From assembly GCF_012489685.1 (NCBI RefSeq), contig NC_080042.1:10056825-10120824 (forward strand): DNA of 64,000 nucleotides, written 5' to 3'. Below the pieces are notes generated by a model that did no database searches, was not told the DNA's origin, and saw only the letters and a program-made list of their open reading frames with translations. Positions 45,254-56,594 of this stretch are shown piece after piece (position 1 is the stretch's first letter; every line of letters begins with the position of its first letter). The stretch is from Lotus japonicus (taxonomy: Eukaryota > Streptophyta > Magnoliopsida > Fabales > Fabaceae). The position numbers and the translations under genes are program-made.

Positions 45254-45276
45254 CCGGTCCGGTTTTCAGAACCTTG
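45254..45276 (-). repeat. hAT right terminal inverted repeat
   Basis: It is the inverted partner of 41500-41522. Inside it, 45050-45250 is crowded with ccggtt motifs, likely transposase-binding subterminal repeats. Confidence 0.9.
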
Positions 45277-45284
45277 ATTGTTCA

Positions 45285-46441
45285 AAAAGAATGTCGACAA
45301 CACGTTGTTGAAGTGCTTAAGCGAAGACGATGCGTTCATAGCTGTTTCAGCCGCTCACGACGGCCTATGTGGCGCTCACCAAGCAGGGGCAAAGATGAAA
45401 TGGATTCTTTTTAGGCAAGGGATGTATTGGCCAACTATCATGAAAGATTGCATCGAATACGCAAAAGGTTGTCAAGATTGTCAGAAACATTCAGGAATCC
45501 AACACGTGCCAGCTAGCGAGTTACACTCTATTATCAAGCCATGGCCCTTTAGGGGATGGGAGATAGATTTAATTGGCGAGATTCACCCAGCCTCGTCAAG
45601 GCAGCACAAGTATATAATTGTAGCAATTGATTATTTTACTAAATGGGTCGAAGCCATTCCACTACAGAGTGTGACGCAAGAGACGGTAATCGAATTCATA
45701 CAGAATCACATTGTGTATCGTTTTGGATTGCCGGAGTCACTCACAACGGACCAAGGTACAGTGTTCGTAGGACGAAAAGTGGCAGCCTTTGCAGAATCCT
45801 GGGGCATAAAGCTTCTAACCTCGACCCCCTACTATGCTCAGGCAAACAGCCAAGTAGAGGCCGCCAATAAAACTCTAATAAGCTTGATTAAAAAGCACGT
45901 GGGTCGAAAGCCGAAAAGCTGGCATGAGTCCTTAAACCAAGTCCTGTGGGCTTACAGGAATTCACCAATGGAAGCGACAGGAACAACACCTTTTCGACTG
46001 GCCTATGGCCAAGAAGCTGTGCTACCCGCAGAAGTATACTTGCAATCGTGCAGAATTCAAAGACAAGAAGAAATCCCAAGCGAAGTCTATTGGAACATGA
46101 TGCTAGACGAATTGGTAAATCTCGACGAAGAAAGAGTCTTGGCGTTGGACGTCTTAATGAGGCAGAAGGATCGCATAGCTAAATCATACAACAAGAAGGT
46201 TAAAAATTGATCTTTTGTCACAGGGGACTACGTGTGGAAGGTTATCCTGCCAATGGATAAGAAAGATAGGGCCTACGGAAAATGGGCCCCCAATTGGGAA
46301 GGGTCGTTTAAAGTCGAGAAAGCACTATCTAATAATGCCTACGTGATTAAAGAATTAAGCGGTCAGCGTCAATTTGTTACAATAAATGGCAAGTACCTAA
46401 AAGCGTATAAGCCAATGCTGCATGAAGTTAAAATCGAATAA
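45285..46441 (+). pseudogene. pol: Tat integrase with one stop
   Basis: It resumes in frame after the hAT. Zinc finger HHCC-like (GLCGAHQAG ... CQDCQKH); core with Asp in WEIDLIGEI, Asp in TTDQGTVFVG and Glu in SQVEAANKTL; then the C-terminal strand region (VTGDYVWK ... WAPNWEGSFKV). A TGA at 46208-46210 separates core and tail in the same frame. It would catalyse element integration if intact. Confidence 0.88.
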
Positions 46442-46531
46442 AAGAAAGTGTCGAAATTGCCAAACTAGAAATGTTTCATTAATCAAAATAGGACATTACA
46501 AGTATGGCGAGATACAAAAGAAATTAAAAGC

Positions 46532-47011
46532 CTAGAATGGAAGATTGGCTTTATATCCATCATATCTAGCTTGCATAGGTTCCAGTTGATCCACCAGCAC
46601 TGCCATCTGGCCCTCAAGTTGAGCCTTCTTCTGACGAGCAGCCAGGTCTTCAAGAGAGACCGCAGATATCTCGACAGCCAGTCGAACGAGACCTTCCGGG
46701 TCTTGCTGGTCCAAGGAGGCTTGGAGAAAGTTGAACTTCTCCTTCAACTCATCTATTTGATACTCCTGGAAAAACACCATCACGGAAAGCTCCCTGAATT
46801 CTTCAAACAGAGGCTTGGCTTCGAAGAGTAGCCCCCGGAACTCCTGAAGAGGGATCCTAACGCGTGCAACGATGGGCCTTTGGAGAAATTGATCAATGAG
46901 CCCTAAAAGCTCATCGAGGCGAGAAGAAGACTCATACATGCCGTGGAAAAGGTTATGGTGGAAGGCCATGTCTCGGATGCGGTGAAGGATAAGTCTGCTA
47001 TCCATAATCAA
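46532..47011 (-). CDS. Tat antisense ORF, small coiled-coil protein
   Basis: An open frame of 159 residues on the minus strand, start MIMDSR (a second Met lies two residues in). It is mostly helical, Leu/Glu/Gln rich, with a C-terminal coiled coil (LEDLAARQKKAQLEGQM). A minus-strand TATA box at 47089-47096 lies about 80 bases upstream. Size, composition and placement resemble the antisense ORF of the Sirevirus (12826-13218). The function is unknown. Confidence 0.6.
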   Translation of the reverse strand: MIMDSRLILHRIRDMAFHHNLFHGMYESSSRLDELLGLIDQFLQRPIVARVRIPLQEFRGLLFEAKPLFEEFRELSVMVFFQEYQIDELKEKFNFLQASLDQQDPEGLVRLAVEISAVSLEDLAARQKKAQLEGQMAVLVDQLEPMQARYDGYKANLPF

Positions 47012-47088
47012 AAATGAAGGTTGTAGTGGTAGGGAGAAGATGAGAATGGAAAGGAGAAGTTACTGATGAGAAAGGGTAAAAACGGCTT

Positions 47089-47096
47089 TATTTATA
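47089..47096 (-). promoter_or_regulatory. TATA box for the small Tat antisense ORF
   Basis: The minus strand reads ctattataaataaagcc. The expected transcript start would be near 47060, ahead of the ATG at 47011. From 47012 to 47611 I see nothing else. Confidence 0.55.
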
Positions 47097-47611
47097 ATAG
47101 AAATGAAACAAACAGCCGCATTAATGCATGGCATGCAATTGCCAAATCGTTAACCAAGCACAGTTAGCCACGTCAGCCACTACCGTGAGTGGAGGAAGTT
47201 CTTTCGTCGTTGAACAAGAACGTGGTAAAAGAACGTCATAAATTACCCTATTTTCCAAGAAGTTGGTTAATGGTTTGGAAGATGGAAAGTTAGATTACCG
47301 CAAAAGATGCCAAGCTAGTATGAAACTCAGAAATACTACGCAAGGAGTATTTTAACAAGATAATGCGAACTCGACAATAAAAGCTCAGTCAGAAGACAAA
47401 TCATGTCGACATCATTAATGCAAATTCATTGTCGAACAACGGCATAAAATACGGGCATTACAAACATTGGCAACAAAGGCCATACAAACACATGGCCATT
47501 ACAAACCCCAAGGCAATGAATGGAAAGTAAAGAGTCCTAAATCCTCGATTTAAAGGCTTCAAGTTGAACACCGGCAGCAGCGATCCTGGCATCCAAGCTC
47601 TGCTTAACACC

Positions 47612-50600
47612 CTACTCTGCTGCAACCTCCTTGGAGAGTTGAGATGTCGACAACATCACACTTGCACATTCAGCAGCTAGAGTAGTCAGTCGGGCATTCA
47701 CGACTGGACCTTCTTCGATCAGCATTGCCTTCTCCCTCTCAAGTCTTGCCATTTCCCTCTGAAGCCCATCCAGCCGAGCATCAACACTTGACAGATCAGT
47801 TGTTATAAGAGTCTTCCTAGCAGTCAGCTTAAGGATCTTATCTTTTGCAGTCAAGAGCCCATTTGTGTTAGAAGCCACCTGCATGTGCCTCTTTAGTCTT
47901 GATGAGCTGCTCCACAGTGTTGGCCTTGTCAAGTGTGGCCAAAAGGTCAAGCAAGAAAGTCTGAAGCTCGACAAGAGCATCAGCCTGAACTTGGTTGAGC
48001 CGCTGGCCCAACAGGAAAGTAAGCAACTCCTTGACGTCATGGCCTGGTTGAGGGTTGGCCCGGACACTGTCGATGAAACCCCCGTCGAAGAGTAACCCCT
48101 TCAGCTTACTCAAAGCTTCTTCAATCTGGCTGGAACTGACTACCCCACTAGATTGAGCAGTCTCAGTAGTTTCAGTATGAAGTGGCGGAGAATCCAGATT
48201 CAGAGTTCCATCAAAGAAACTTTGAAAAGTGGCGAGTGGGTCTTGGACCAAAAGGGCATTAAGTCTCTCACCAGAAGTGTGAGAAGAAGCTGCTGTCTTG
48301 GAAGAAGTCGAACGTCCTTTGGCATGAGGAGAAAGCAAAGCAACTCTAGCGTCCCGTTGAAGCTGGGGAGAAGGATCAGATTGTGTCGAGGCTAGAGCAT
48401 CAGCCTTTGGGGGAGGCATAACACCAATCACCCGGTCAGGCTGAGTGACTGGGGGCACTTGGCCTTCGCCACTCTGTACTTCAACATGTGGCATACTTCT
48501 TTCACAAACTGGAGGAGACGCGTTCTGAGTATCCTGCGAAGGAAAATTAGAAAAATTACCTCGACATTCTTTGGTATAATAAGGTTCGCAACCAGGATGC
48601 TGCCAAGCGATTGGTTTCGAGTTAAAATAGAATGTCAACTTGTCCCACACAGGGTCCGACATAACAACTTACCTTAGGGGCAGACTCTTTAAGAGGACTG
48701 GAGCTTGTCGAACTCCTGGAATGGCGAGAAGAGGGGCTGCCAGATTTGTGACCAGACTTCTTCCTGGAGGTCTTCTTGGCCGAAGCCATCTCGACAAGAA
48801 TAGGTGTAGTGTCTTGAGGAGGAGGGCTGGAAGCCTATTGATCATCACCTTGCTGGATCTCTTCATGATAGCTAGCCGACTTAACCGGGGAAGTATTGCT
48901 CACAGCAGACCCACCAGCACCTTTGGCCTTTTTCTGGCTTGCAGAAGTGGTAGGCGTGGCCCCTCGTTTTTGACTCTGAGATAAAAGCAAAAGGTCATAA
49001 AGGGTATATATCAAAGAAAGAACGAAGCTCCACAGCCTAGATATTACCTTGGGCACTTTGAGCTTATCGGCTAGACTAACATCATAATCATCATCATCAA
49101 TCTCAATAGTAGCATAAGTCACTCGGGGAGAGGCTTGATAAGTTTATCGAGGAATTGGCTCAGCTGCAAGAAAAGAGCAAAGAAGAGTTAAGCCATAAAT
49201 ATCGCAAAAATGCCAGGTCGAAATAGTTACCTTGACCAATAAGCGTTCTTATCGATATGTGGTTGAAGATTTCGATCGGCACATGGAAAGGAAAATTCCA
49301 TAAGTAACACTTAGTCCAGGTCACCCGCTTCCGAGGAGGCAACGCGCTATGATAAAATTCTTGATACTTACATGGTCAACCCATTTAGGAAGGACCAATG
49401 GAAAGGCCAAAGCATACTTACAAGTAGGCAATGGTGGGAATTTAAAGCCTGTTTTTCGAATAATAAAGAAAGACCATCCTCATCATAAGGAATGATCAAT
49501 CAAGTTTTCTTGGCTTTAGATTCCCACATTTGCCTGAGAACTTGAGCCGCTTTGGCAACAGTCTCTTGAAGTCGAGGACCCGGAAAATGTACTACACCGA
49601 AGAAATGTTGGAAGGCGTTGATCTCAGACGTATGCATACCTTTGGTCTTCTTAGGAGCTTGTTTCTGCAAAAGAAAAACATTTGTTATGCGCTGGAAACA
49701 ATCTTCAATCGACATCGAAATGTCGCTCCAATAAGTAGACCACCAAGTTTTAAATGCCTTGGTGACATAAAAGGATGGAGCAAAGTTAAAAGGGCTAAGG
49801 CCGATCAGCTCCTCATTGTAGTAGTTGATAGTGGTGTCAAAGGCACTACGTTTGGTGACGGAGCCAGGATAAAGGACAAGAGATTGATCGAACAATGTGT
49901 TGGGCAAATCTTGACTTAGCCCAAATTGTCGAGAAATAAACTGAGGGTTATAACCGCACAAGGTGAAGTCATTACTGACAAAATTGATAGTCAGCACCCT
50001 AGGGGATAGTATGGTTTGCCAGAGTTCGATCTGATGTTGAGAGAGATCCTCTGAACCAGGAAGGTTGGGGTAGGAGTTTCTTAGCCACCGAGGGCCATAA
50101 GAGGGTTTGCTGTATGGTGCAAAACTGGAACGGTAGCGCTTCAGTTCGAAGAACATGGTGAAATACTTTTTGAAATCGGCTTCAATGGTAGAAGCATCAT
50201 AAGGAGGGGTTAGGGTTTCAAGCCTGTGAGCGTCAATCCTTGTGTTGGACACCATGGAAGGAGGTTTCTTGGCTGGGAGAAACAACTCGAAAACCGCATT
50301 CATCCAAAACTAAAGCAACCACAATGGACCGGCTGCGTTCAGAGACACAACTTTGGGATCTCGGATATCGGCTACTGCTTCATTAATCATCTGATAAAGG
50401 TTACCAAGCACAAGTCTAGCCATAGCAATTTTTCGACCCTCATGCAACAAGTTAGCCAAAGGAAGAAGCTTGGCAGGAATTCTCAGAGACTTGGTACAGA
50501 ATACATAAGCAGAAAGCCAATATAAGAGAAACGCGACATGCTCAGCATCAGAAACTTCACCGTCTTCGTCATAATGATCCTTAATGAATCTGCTGAAGGC

Positions 50601-51248
50601 TATGTTGTCCGTCGAAATGGCGATGGGTTTCGTTGGGGCAGTAGAGGAATGATAATCATCATCCACAACCCAAAGGCCAGTGATGGCAGCGACATCGAGA
50701 AGAGTGGGAGTGATCATGCCAAAAGGAACATGGAAGCTGTTGGTAGACCTTTCCCAAAAGAAGAGTGAGCTCAAGAGCATAGCAGGGTTATAAGAGATTG
50801 GCGATCTCGACAACTGAATTAGGTCGAAAATCCCGGTGACCTTCCAGTGCCTAGACTTACCGGCTTCCACCCTATCAAGCCATTTCAAATAGGCTCTGTC
50901 ACCAGCAGTCGGATTGGGCGGGGTAGATCTAAAAGCCCTTTTGGGATCTTTCAGAAAGGGTAAGCGATAGGAAGGTCGAAAAGAAAGAATAAGCTCTTCC
51001 CCACGAATACTGGGGTGAAATTGTTCATAACCATCAGGAAGACTAGTAAGCCTATCCTTTTTCGCTTTCTTCAAGGGACCTAAAATGACACCTAAGGTAC
51101 CATTAATAGAGATAGGGATGAGTACCTGAGATTTCCAAATAGCCCTCTTCTCCGCCTCATACAGTGGGTCTGGAATATGGACTGGTTTGGCTTCGTTCAT
51201 TTCAAAAGCAGCAGCCAATGGAATGATGTTGTCAGAATCAGAAGCCAT
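47612..51248 (-). pseudogene. Tat antisense multi-exon gene: plant mobile domain plus coiled-coil tail
   Basis: The first exon, about 51248-49422, encodes a plant mobile domain (PMD, the MAIN/MAIL-related fold): SPISYNPAMLLSSLFFWERSTNSFHVPFGMITPTLLDVAAITGL, GPLWLL and later FSRQFGL-like segments (GYNPQFISRQFGL). It has stops at 50310 (TAG) and 49500 (TGA) in an otherwise continuous frame. Plausible GT-AG exons follow at 49346-49231, 49163-49048, 48975-48673 (TAG at 48834) and from 48533 on, ending in a Leu/Glu coiled coil near 47612 after a frame change around 47870-47930. The start ATG at 51248 follows a TATA box. I infer a once-functional antisense gene carried by the element and now decayed. 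Confidence 0.7.
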
Positions 51249-51380
51249 GAAAGCGTCAGAGAATGCACCAGAGAGAAAGGAAGAAGCAGAAACCAGTCGG
51301 TTGCAGATGATCGCGGGCAAAACTAGACGAAGCTTGGATGATTCAAAAATTGTAAAGCTTGCAAGGAAGCAACAATGGCG

Positions 51381-51388
51381 TATTTATA
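51381..51388 (-). promoter_or_regulatory. TATA box for the PMD antisense gene
   Basis: The minus strand reads gcctataaatacgcc, about 133-140 bases upstream of the ATG at 51248, a consensus plant core promoter inside the retrotransposon and opposite to its own transcription. Confidence 0.65.
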
Positions 51389-51706
51389 GGCAAACGAAGA
51401 GACGGACGTAAAGCCACATTACGCGATGTTGTATAAAATTTGAAATCCAATGGTTATTTTATTATATAACCGTAGAGTCCTAACATGTAGGCTAAAAAGG
51501 AGCCATGATTACTCTAGTGAAGAGACGGCAGATGGGCAGGTGAAGTCAGACGCTAAAGCTTCTGATTGGAGTGAAGTCAGACGCTATGATTTCTGATTGG
51601 ACATGAAGTCAAAAGGGAAGAGGTTACAAACGAATGACAGTTCCGTTCGAAATTCAAGTTCAAAAAATGCTTGATCCCTCCAAGGCCTGGTAGTCGAGAA
51701 TCAACA

Positions 51707-51721
51707 TTTTTGGGGGGCATC
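51707..51721 (+). promoter_or_regulatory. Tat polypurine tract
   Basis: tttttggggggcatc directly precedes the 3' LTR. Confidence 0.75.
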
Positions 51722-52524
51722 TGTTGGCCCAAAATGTTTGGTCCAAAACGCATGGGGCAGTCGAAAATGGACCAAGAGAATTAAGAAAAAACGCCAAGTT
51801 AAATGGGTTGCAGAATTCGACAAAGGGACACTGGTAACCGTCGCTACAAACACGGGCATATTTAACACGTGCAGCATTGACTGAGTCAGTTAGGAGCGCA
51901 TGTGTTTCTCACCACGATGGCTAGTTACGTGGCCAAGAAGCAGTTGAAGAACACTACCCTCACCACTACGCATGGAACTTCCGGGGCAAGCATCAGATCG
52001 TGGGGAATCAGACCCACTAACCCATCCAGTAAGGAAGAAAACCGCCAAGGACACGCGGGACATGGAGCTCTATAAATAGGAGAATCTAATTCAGAAAAAA
52101 GGTTCCCAACTCAGCTCTAAAAATCACTACAAAGCTCTCATGTCCGCATCAAAGAGACTCAACGAGCCTAACGTGATCATGGAGGAGTATGTTGCCGAAC
52201 CAGCCGTTTTTGATTCCTGCACTTAGATAGTTTCGAATTTGTTGCCATTGTTGCTTTTGTTAGATTTATTGTCGATTTTATGGGTTTGGATTGATGTAAA
52301 GCTTTTTAATTAGTGAATTTTATCTTCAAGCACTTTCGATTGTCTTGCGTTTTGCTTTCGAATCTTTATTTCCTTTTATCCTTTGACACACGGTTGTCGA
52401 AAAACCCGATTTCACACGCGCTTTGGCAAGACGATTTCCCAAAAGAACCCTTAATTCGCAAAACTCTTAAACTTTTTCCAGTCGAATTTGGAAGATGTTT
52501 GTTTACCAAATATCACGGTAAACA
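51722..52524 (+). repeat. Tat element 3' LTR
   Basis: It is 803 bases, matching 16992-17793, followed by CACCC (52525-52529). The TATA box is at 52071-52080. Confidence 0.93.
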
Positions 52525-53050
52525 CACCCGATGCCTAACATAGTCGTTTGGCAAAACCAGGTTAATCAAGGTAGGGCGGTGTGCAAAATGATCTTCTAGT
52601 ACTCCAGTTGGGATAGGCTGTTAAAGGAAAATTAAAACTAACAATACTGAAGGTTAAAACAATTTTAGGATTAAGATCGAAGAATGAAGAACATATCAAT
52701 CGTTTATCACCCTTGCAATGTTCACTCGTTAGATCTGTTGTCCATATGAGGTCACGACCAACAGGCTCTCCATGATTAGGGTCACCATAATTTATCTCCA
52801 TCTCATCATCATCAAATATCCGTATGTCATAATGATTCTCATGAATATGACAGAGGTGAATTATAGATGTTCCTTCCAAGTTGTGCTTGTGGCAGATTCT
52901 ATCAAATACTTCCTCAAACTGAACTCATGTTCCACAAGTTGTAACCAAGCAATGGAAAACATTCCCAACAGGGTCAAATAAAACCGTCATTTCACTTTGC
53001 AGAACATCTGCATGCGATTCTGTAAACTGTCTAGGTAGGTCCATGAAATT
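52525..53050 (-). pseudogene. REM-type B3 protein fragment, 5' part
   Basis: From an AG at 53051, the minus strand reads a B3-like domain (MDLPRQFTESHADVLQSE, VLFDPVGNVFHCLV) with a TGA at 52925-52927, continuing to IIHLCHIHENHYDIRIFDDDE. A second piece at about 52530-52620 starts another B3 domain (LINLVLPNDYVRHR) and would continue across the Tat insertion into 16991-16881. The stop and the gap in the second domain show decay. Two B3 domains in tandem is a REM-family layout. Confidence 0.6.
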
Positions 53051-53054
53051 CTAA

Positions 53055-54785
53055 CAAAAGAAATTCTATGATACGAATGAGCTATGTGTTAGTGCAACAG
53101 CTCACCAATCTCAAATCTAAATGTCCAAGATGAAACAAAAAAATATGCAAATCAAAATCACTTTTACGGTTAAACCTCCTGCTCCCAATGTGAGCTATTT
53201 AAACAAAATGGATATCATTTAATTTGTTGTCATACGAATGTGTGTTTACCATTTAGAAAGAAGAAAAATAATTAAGAGTGGATTAGTGGTTAAAGCTTTA
53301 TAAAATTTGCAAGAAAACTTAGGTACTAAGTTAAAGTATCAGCATAAAGCTAAAGTAAATATAACTAATGAGTATAAGTATGCAACTATGAGTACAACTA
53401 ATATCTACGGATGTGACTTGGATAAAGATGCAGCTCCAAGACCATAACTCCATAAGTATGTGTTCCGCGTGAAAACCTGAAAAAGAAAATATAACTTATG
53501 AGTACACAGATAATGAGAAAATCATTTAAAACTTAAAATTCCATAAGATTGACTCACTCTTTTGCCTATCATATAAGTTGTCTACTAACTTCTCCAATTA
53601 CATAAAGGGAGGAACATAGGCATCTGCTTTGGAAACAAATCCAATCAGTTTTTAACGATCCATTCTTTTGAGCCTCTAGGATCGATGTATGATCTCTAAC
53701 TCTAGATACAAATAAACCCCACAAAAGAGGTTTCAGTTCTGAAACTTCTGATGCATTGTAAAACTAAGCGGGAAAAAAAAAGATGGAATCCACTTTAAAC
53801 AAAATCTTCAAAAATCTTACCTCAGTCATACTTTCCATTATTGAATTCAATAGCATTTACCACCTCCTGAGATGTGGAAACCCTGCATGAGAATTTCCAG
53901 TCAATTATTAGAAGAGAAGAAAAAGGATTAGTTGGGCTCATGACTTATTCAAACAGATAAAGTGGTAACAATAAGAACTTTATACAGGACCTCATTCAGC
54001 TAAGCCAACATTCATCATCAGGATACAAAATTAATACCAGCATTAAAACTAAAATGAATAAAGCACAAAATTTTTAAAATAAATAATAAAATACCTTCAT
54101 TTCCTATCACTTACAACAATTAACAAATAACACCACCATTTTATAGTCTTACTTGAAAGTTCTCTTATTTAGAAATTTTACAGATATAGTTGATGAAGTG
54201 TATATAATCTTGACATTTTAGGAATGATAGAGAGATTGAGTCCACTTCTGAAATGTTCATTATACATTTGTTGGAGTTCAGTTGGTTAAGCTTAAAATAT
54301 ACACTGCCTAGGGTTTCAGTAAAAAAAACCACTAACAGAACCTCTAGACAAATGCAGATTATGAAAATCCTAAAGAGGCAAAAAGAATAATGATCCTGCA
54401 AAAAGAGGCACATGACAGGGGACACCTAACTACAACACATTAGACAGTGGCCCTATATGTTGGAAAGAGCCAATTGATCTCTGTTTTGTATGTTGTTTAG
54501 ACCAATTTATGTTTTTTTGCATTCAAAGTCCTTATGTAATAGAATGGTAGTAGTGATTTATTCTTTTTCTCTCTAAAGAAAAACTATTAGGAAACTTCGA
54601 CGTGTATTAAATATAATCATCATCATCATCATCATCATGGGAAAATATAAAACAAATTATAGTTGAGCTTAACCATCAGCAGATGCTGCATATGATAACT
54701 ATTCGACAACTATATCCCAGTTTTTCAGACTGCGGTTGTGGTTACATTCTGAAATTGTGATAAATGCTGCTGAGATGCGAAGCAC
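53055..54785. other. Helitron interior without recognisable gene
   Basis: AT-rich sequence with short frames only. A piece on the minus strand near 53440-53475 (THTYGVMVLEL-like after an AG) might be another exon scrap but is too short to assign. Confidence 0.3.
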
Positions 54786-54789
54786 ATGT

Positions 54790-54957
54790 GGTATGCATGC
54801 AATTAACCATTTAACTCACCTTGGCAGATGCACTGCTAGTATGCTTTCCCCTAGAAGCTGGATGCTTCACTTCCTTTAATTGCTTCAATATTTTTTGGTT
54901 CTTCTCATCCAATATTATATTCTCCTCAAACAGTACTTTTACCTCCTCCTCATGCAT
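54790..54957 (-). pseudogene. Exon-like fragment encoding a charged helical segment
   Basis: The minus strand is open for about 45 residues (MHEEEVKVLFEENIILDEKN ...) and ends SSASAK at a good donor (aag|gtgag near 54830). Stops lie upstream of the Met in the same frame. I do not recognise the family. Confidence 0.35.
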
Positions 54958-55014
54958 TTTTAAAAGAAAGTTCTTTTATTTGGCTTATAGATGTTAATGA
55001 TGAAGCTGCTTCTA

Positions 55015-55240
55015 CAAAGAGCGAGAGAAAAATCCCCTGGCAACCATCTTCTCCACCAACTCCTCATGCATTTTTAGTTTTCCAGCCTTCCTCAGCAGAT
55101 CTAGAACCTTTTCATAAATTTGCAGATTTTGTTTAGACATTTTTCTTCAACCATCTCCTTCATCAACTTGTAGGCATTGTTCCAGTGTCCCTTCTCACAG
55201 AACATCAAAATCAAGGTGCCGTAAGGGTCTTCCCTTTCCT
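55015..55240 (-). pseudogene. Pentatricopeptide repeat (PPR) protein fragment
   Basis: The minus strand encodes two PPR-like helices pairs: PYGTLILMFCEKGHWNNAYKLMKEMVEEK, then, after a frameshift near the middle, VLDLLRKAGKLKMHEELVEKMVARGF. PPR proteins bind organellar RNA. This scrap has no start or targeting sequence and is a captured fragment. Confidence 0.65.
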
Positions 55241-55350
55241 ACATGAACAATATAGAACTCAACAACACTTTGAACAACTTAAATAAAAATGGAGAAGATA
55301 CCAGAAAACAAAAACACATGAATGGAACTAAGTTAGTCAAACAAATGGAT

Positions 55351-55626
55351 TCAGCACACAAAATGAGTACAATACTTTCTTAGCTCTTGCTTCTGCCTTT
55401 TTTGTTTTTGTCTCATTTTCTTTTTCTGAGAAGGAAGCAACTTTGACATCTCCTCAACTACATTGACAACATCACCACTCACCAGCAAAGAGAAGCACAT
55501 GACATGAAGCAGTAAGCTTTCCAAACCAGCACACTCTAGCCATCCCCTTTTTTTTGAAAGAGTAAGAATAACATTAGATTTATTTGAGATTAAGCCACTG
55601 CCAAAGTAATAATAAAAACAAAACAA
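55351..55626 (-). other. Short open frame of uncertain status
   Basis: It is 91 residues, with a hydrophobic middle and a Lys/Gln-rich end (QKKKMRQKQKRQKQELRKY). There is no recognisable domain. It could be part of a captured exon. Confidence 0.2.
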
Positions 55627-56544
55627 TTACTCATTAAGAGTTTATGATGTGTAAAGCATGCATCTGTAGATGATAAAAATCAATTTACATGGCCAATGCA
55701 CACAGGCTTTCCAGCAAAAACCCAAACATGACATTATCACTCTTGATGAGTAATTATAGTAGCATGAACAAAAGCCCAACTGTGAAACAATAGATTGAGG
55801 ATATCAAACACCCAGCTTACATGGTTAAAGGCACCTTACCTTATGTTTCCATATGTTTCAGAAAAGAACATAACCAATCTGGCGAGTTTTCCCTTGAGCT
55901 GCTCATTTTGAGTGAAGAGTGGTGAATGAAAACACGATCTAATCCCGGAAAGGAAAAAAAACACAGTTGACAAATTGAATTTCAGTGAAGCAAACTATCG
56001 AACATGTTGTGTACACAATCTTAATTAGAATGAAAACATTGTGAGAACTAATTGTATAAGTAGACATTTCAAATTTTCAGGTAAACTACAGTAACAACTC
56101 TGAACATGCACCTAGGACTAGGGACATGATAATGGTGATGGTTAAGCCTCTCAAAGCTAATTGGTGAGTCAAATCCAGGAGTGGTAGAATATGGCCCTGT
56201 GCTGGGTATGGGAACACCAGGATGTGAACTTTGGACATAGACATTGACATAGTTACTTACTACCTGCTTATTTTGTTTTGGTTGAATTCAGTATTAAAAT
56301 GAACAACATAAGGCCAGAGTGTTATAAGCAAAGCTCAGAGTTTCTTAATGTAAGGAGTGTGTGTTGACTTATTGTTCTGGTAGTGTTCATGGTTAGCTAT
56401 TATTGACAGTGAGTGCTCAAAAATGACTGACGATAGAGGAAGAAACGTGGAAAGGATGCTAAAATTTAAATATATTTTAGGTACTCAATCACAAATGCAA
56501 TCTAGTGGGGTCTGGGGATAAAGAAACCCAGGAACGAAACCTGT

Positions 56545-56577
56545 CAATGACTGGAATCCAATGGCACCTGTGGGTTC
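56545..56577. repeat. 33-base inverted repeat, left arm
   Basis: It is perfectly complementary to 57457-57489 (caatgactggaatccaatgg... against ...ccattggattccagtcattg). The arms flank the nucleolin fragment. Confidence 0.85.
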
Positions 56578-56594
56578 ACACCACTTGCCATTGT

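Larger units (their letters stand above)
41500..45276 (-). mobile_element. hAT DNA transposon, apparently complete
   Basis: An 8-base duplication ATTGTTCA (41492-41499, 45277-45284) flanks terminal inverted repeats starting CAAtGTTCTGAAAACCGG on the left and CAAgGTTCTGAAAACCGG on the right (read inward). Subterminal aaccgg motifs are dense at both ends. One transposase gene lies on the minus strand. It sits within Tat pol between the archaeal-type RNase H and integrase, and the pol frame rejoins when it is removed. Confidence 0.95.
16992..52524 (+). mobile_element. Tat-lineage Ty3/gypsy retrotransposon with two nested insertions
   Basis: LTRs of 802 and 803 bases are bounded by the duplication CACCC (16987-16991, 52525-52529). 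Subtracting the Tekay element (17.6 kb) and the hAT (3.8 kb) leaves about 14.2 kb. The order gag-protease-RT-RNase H-archaeal-type RNase H-integrase and antisense ORFs before the 3' LTR identify the Tat lineage. About 17 LTR differences by eye (about 2%) and many stops show an older, defective copy. Confidence 0.93.

Noticed and set aside
44792..45277. Arg-rich plus-strand frames at the right end of the hAT
   Set aside because: They are translations of the GC-rich ccggtt subterminal repeats.
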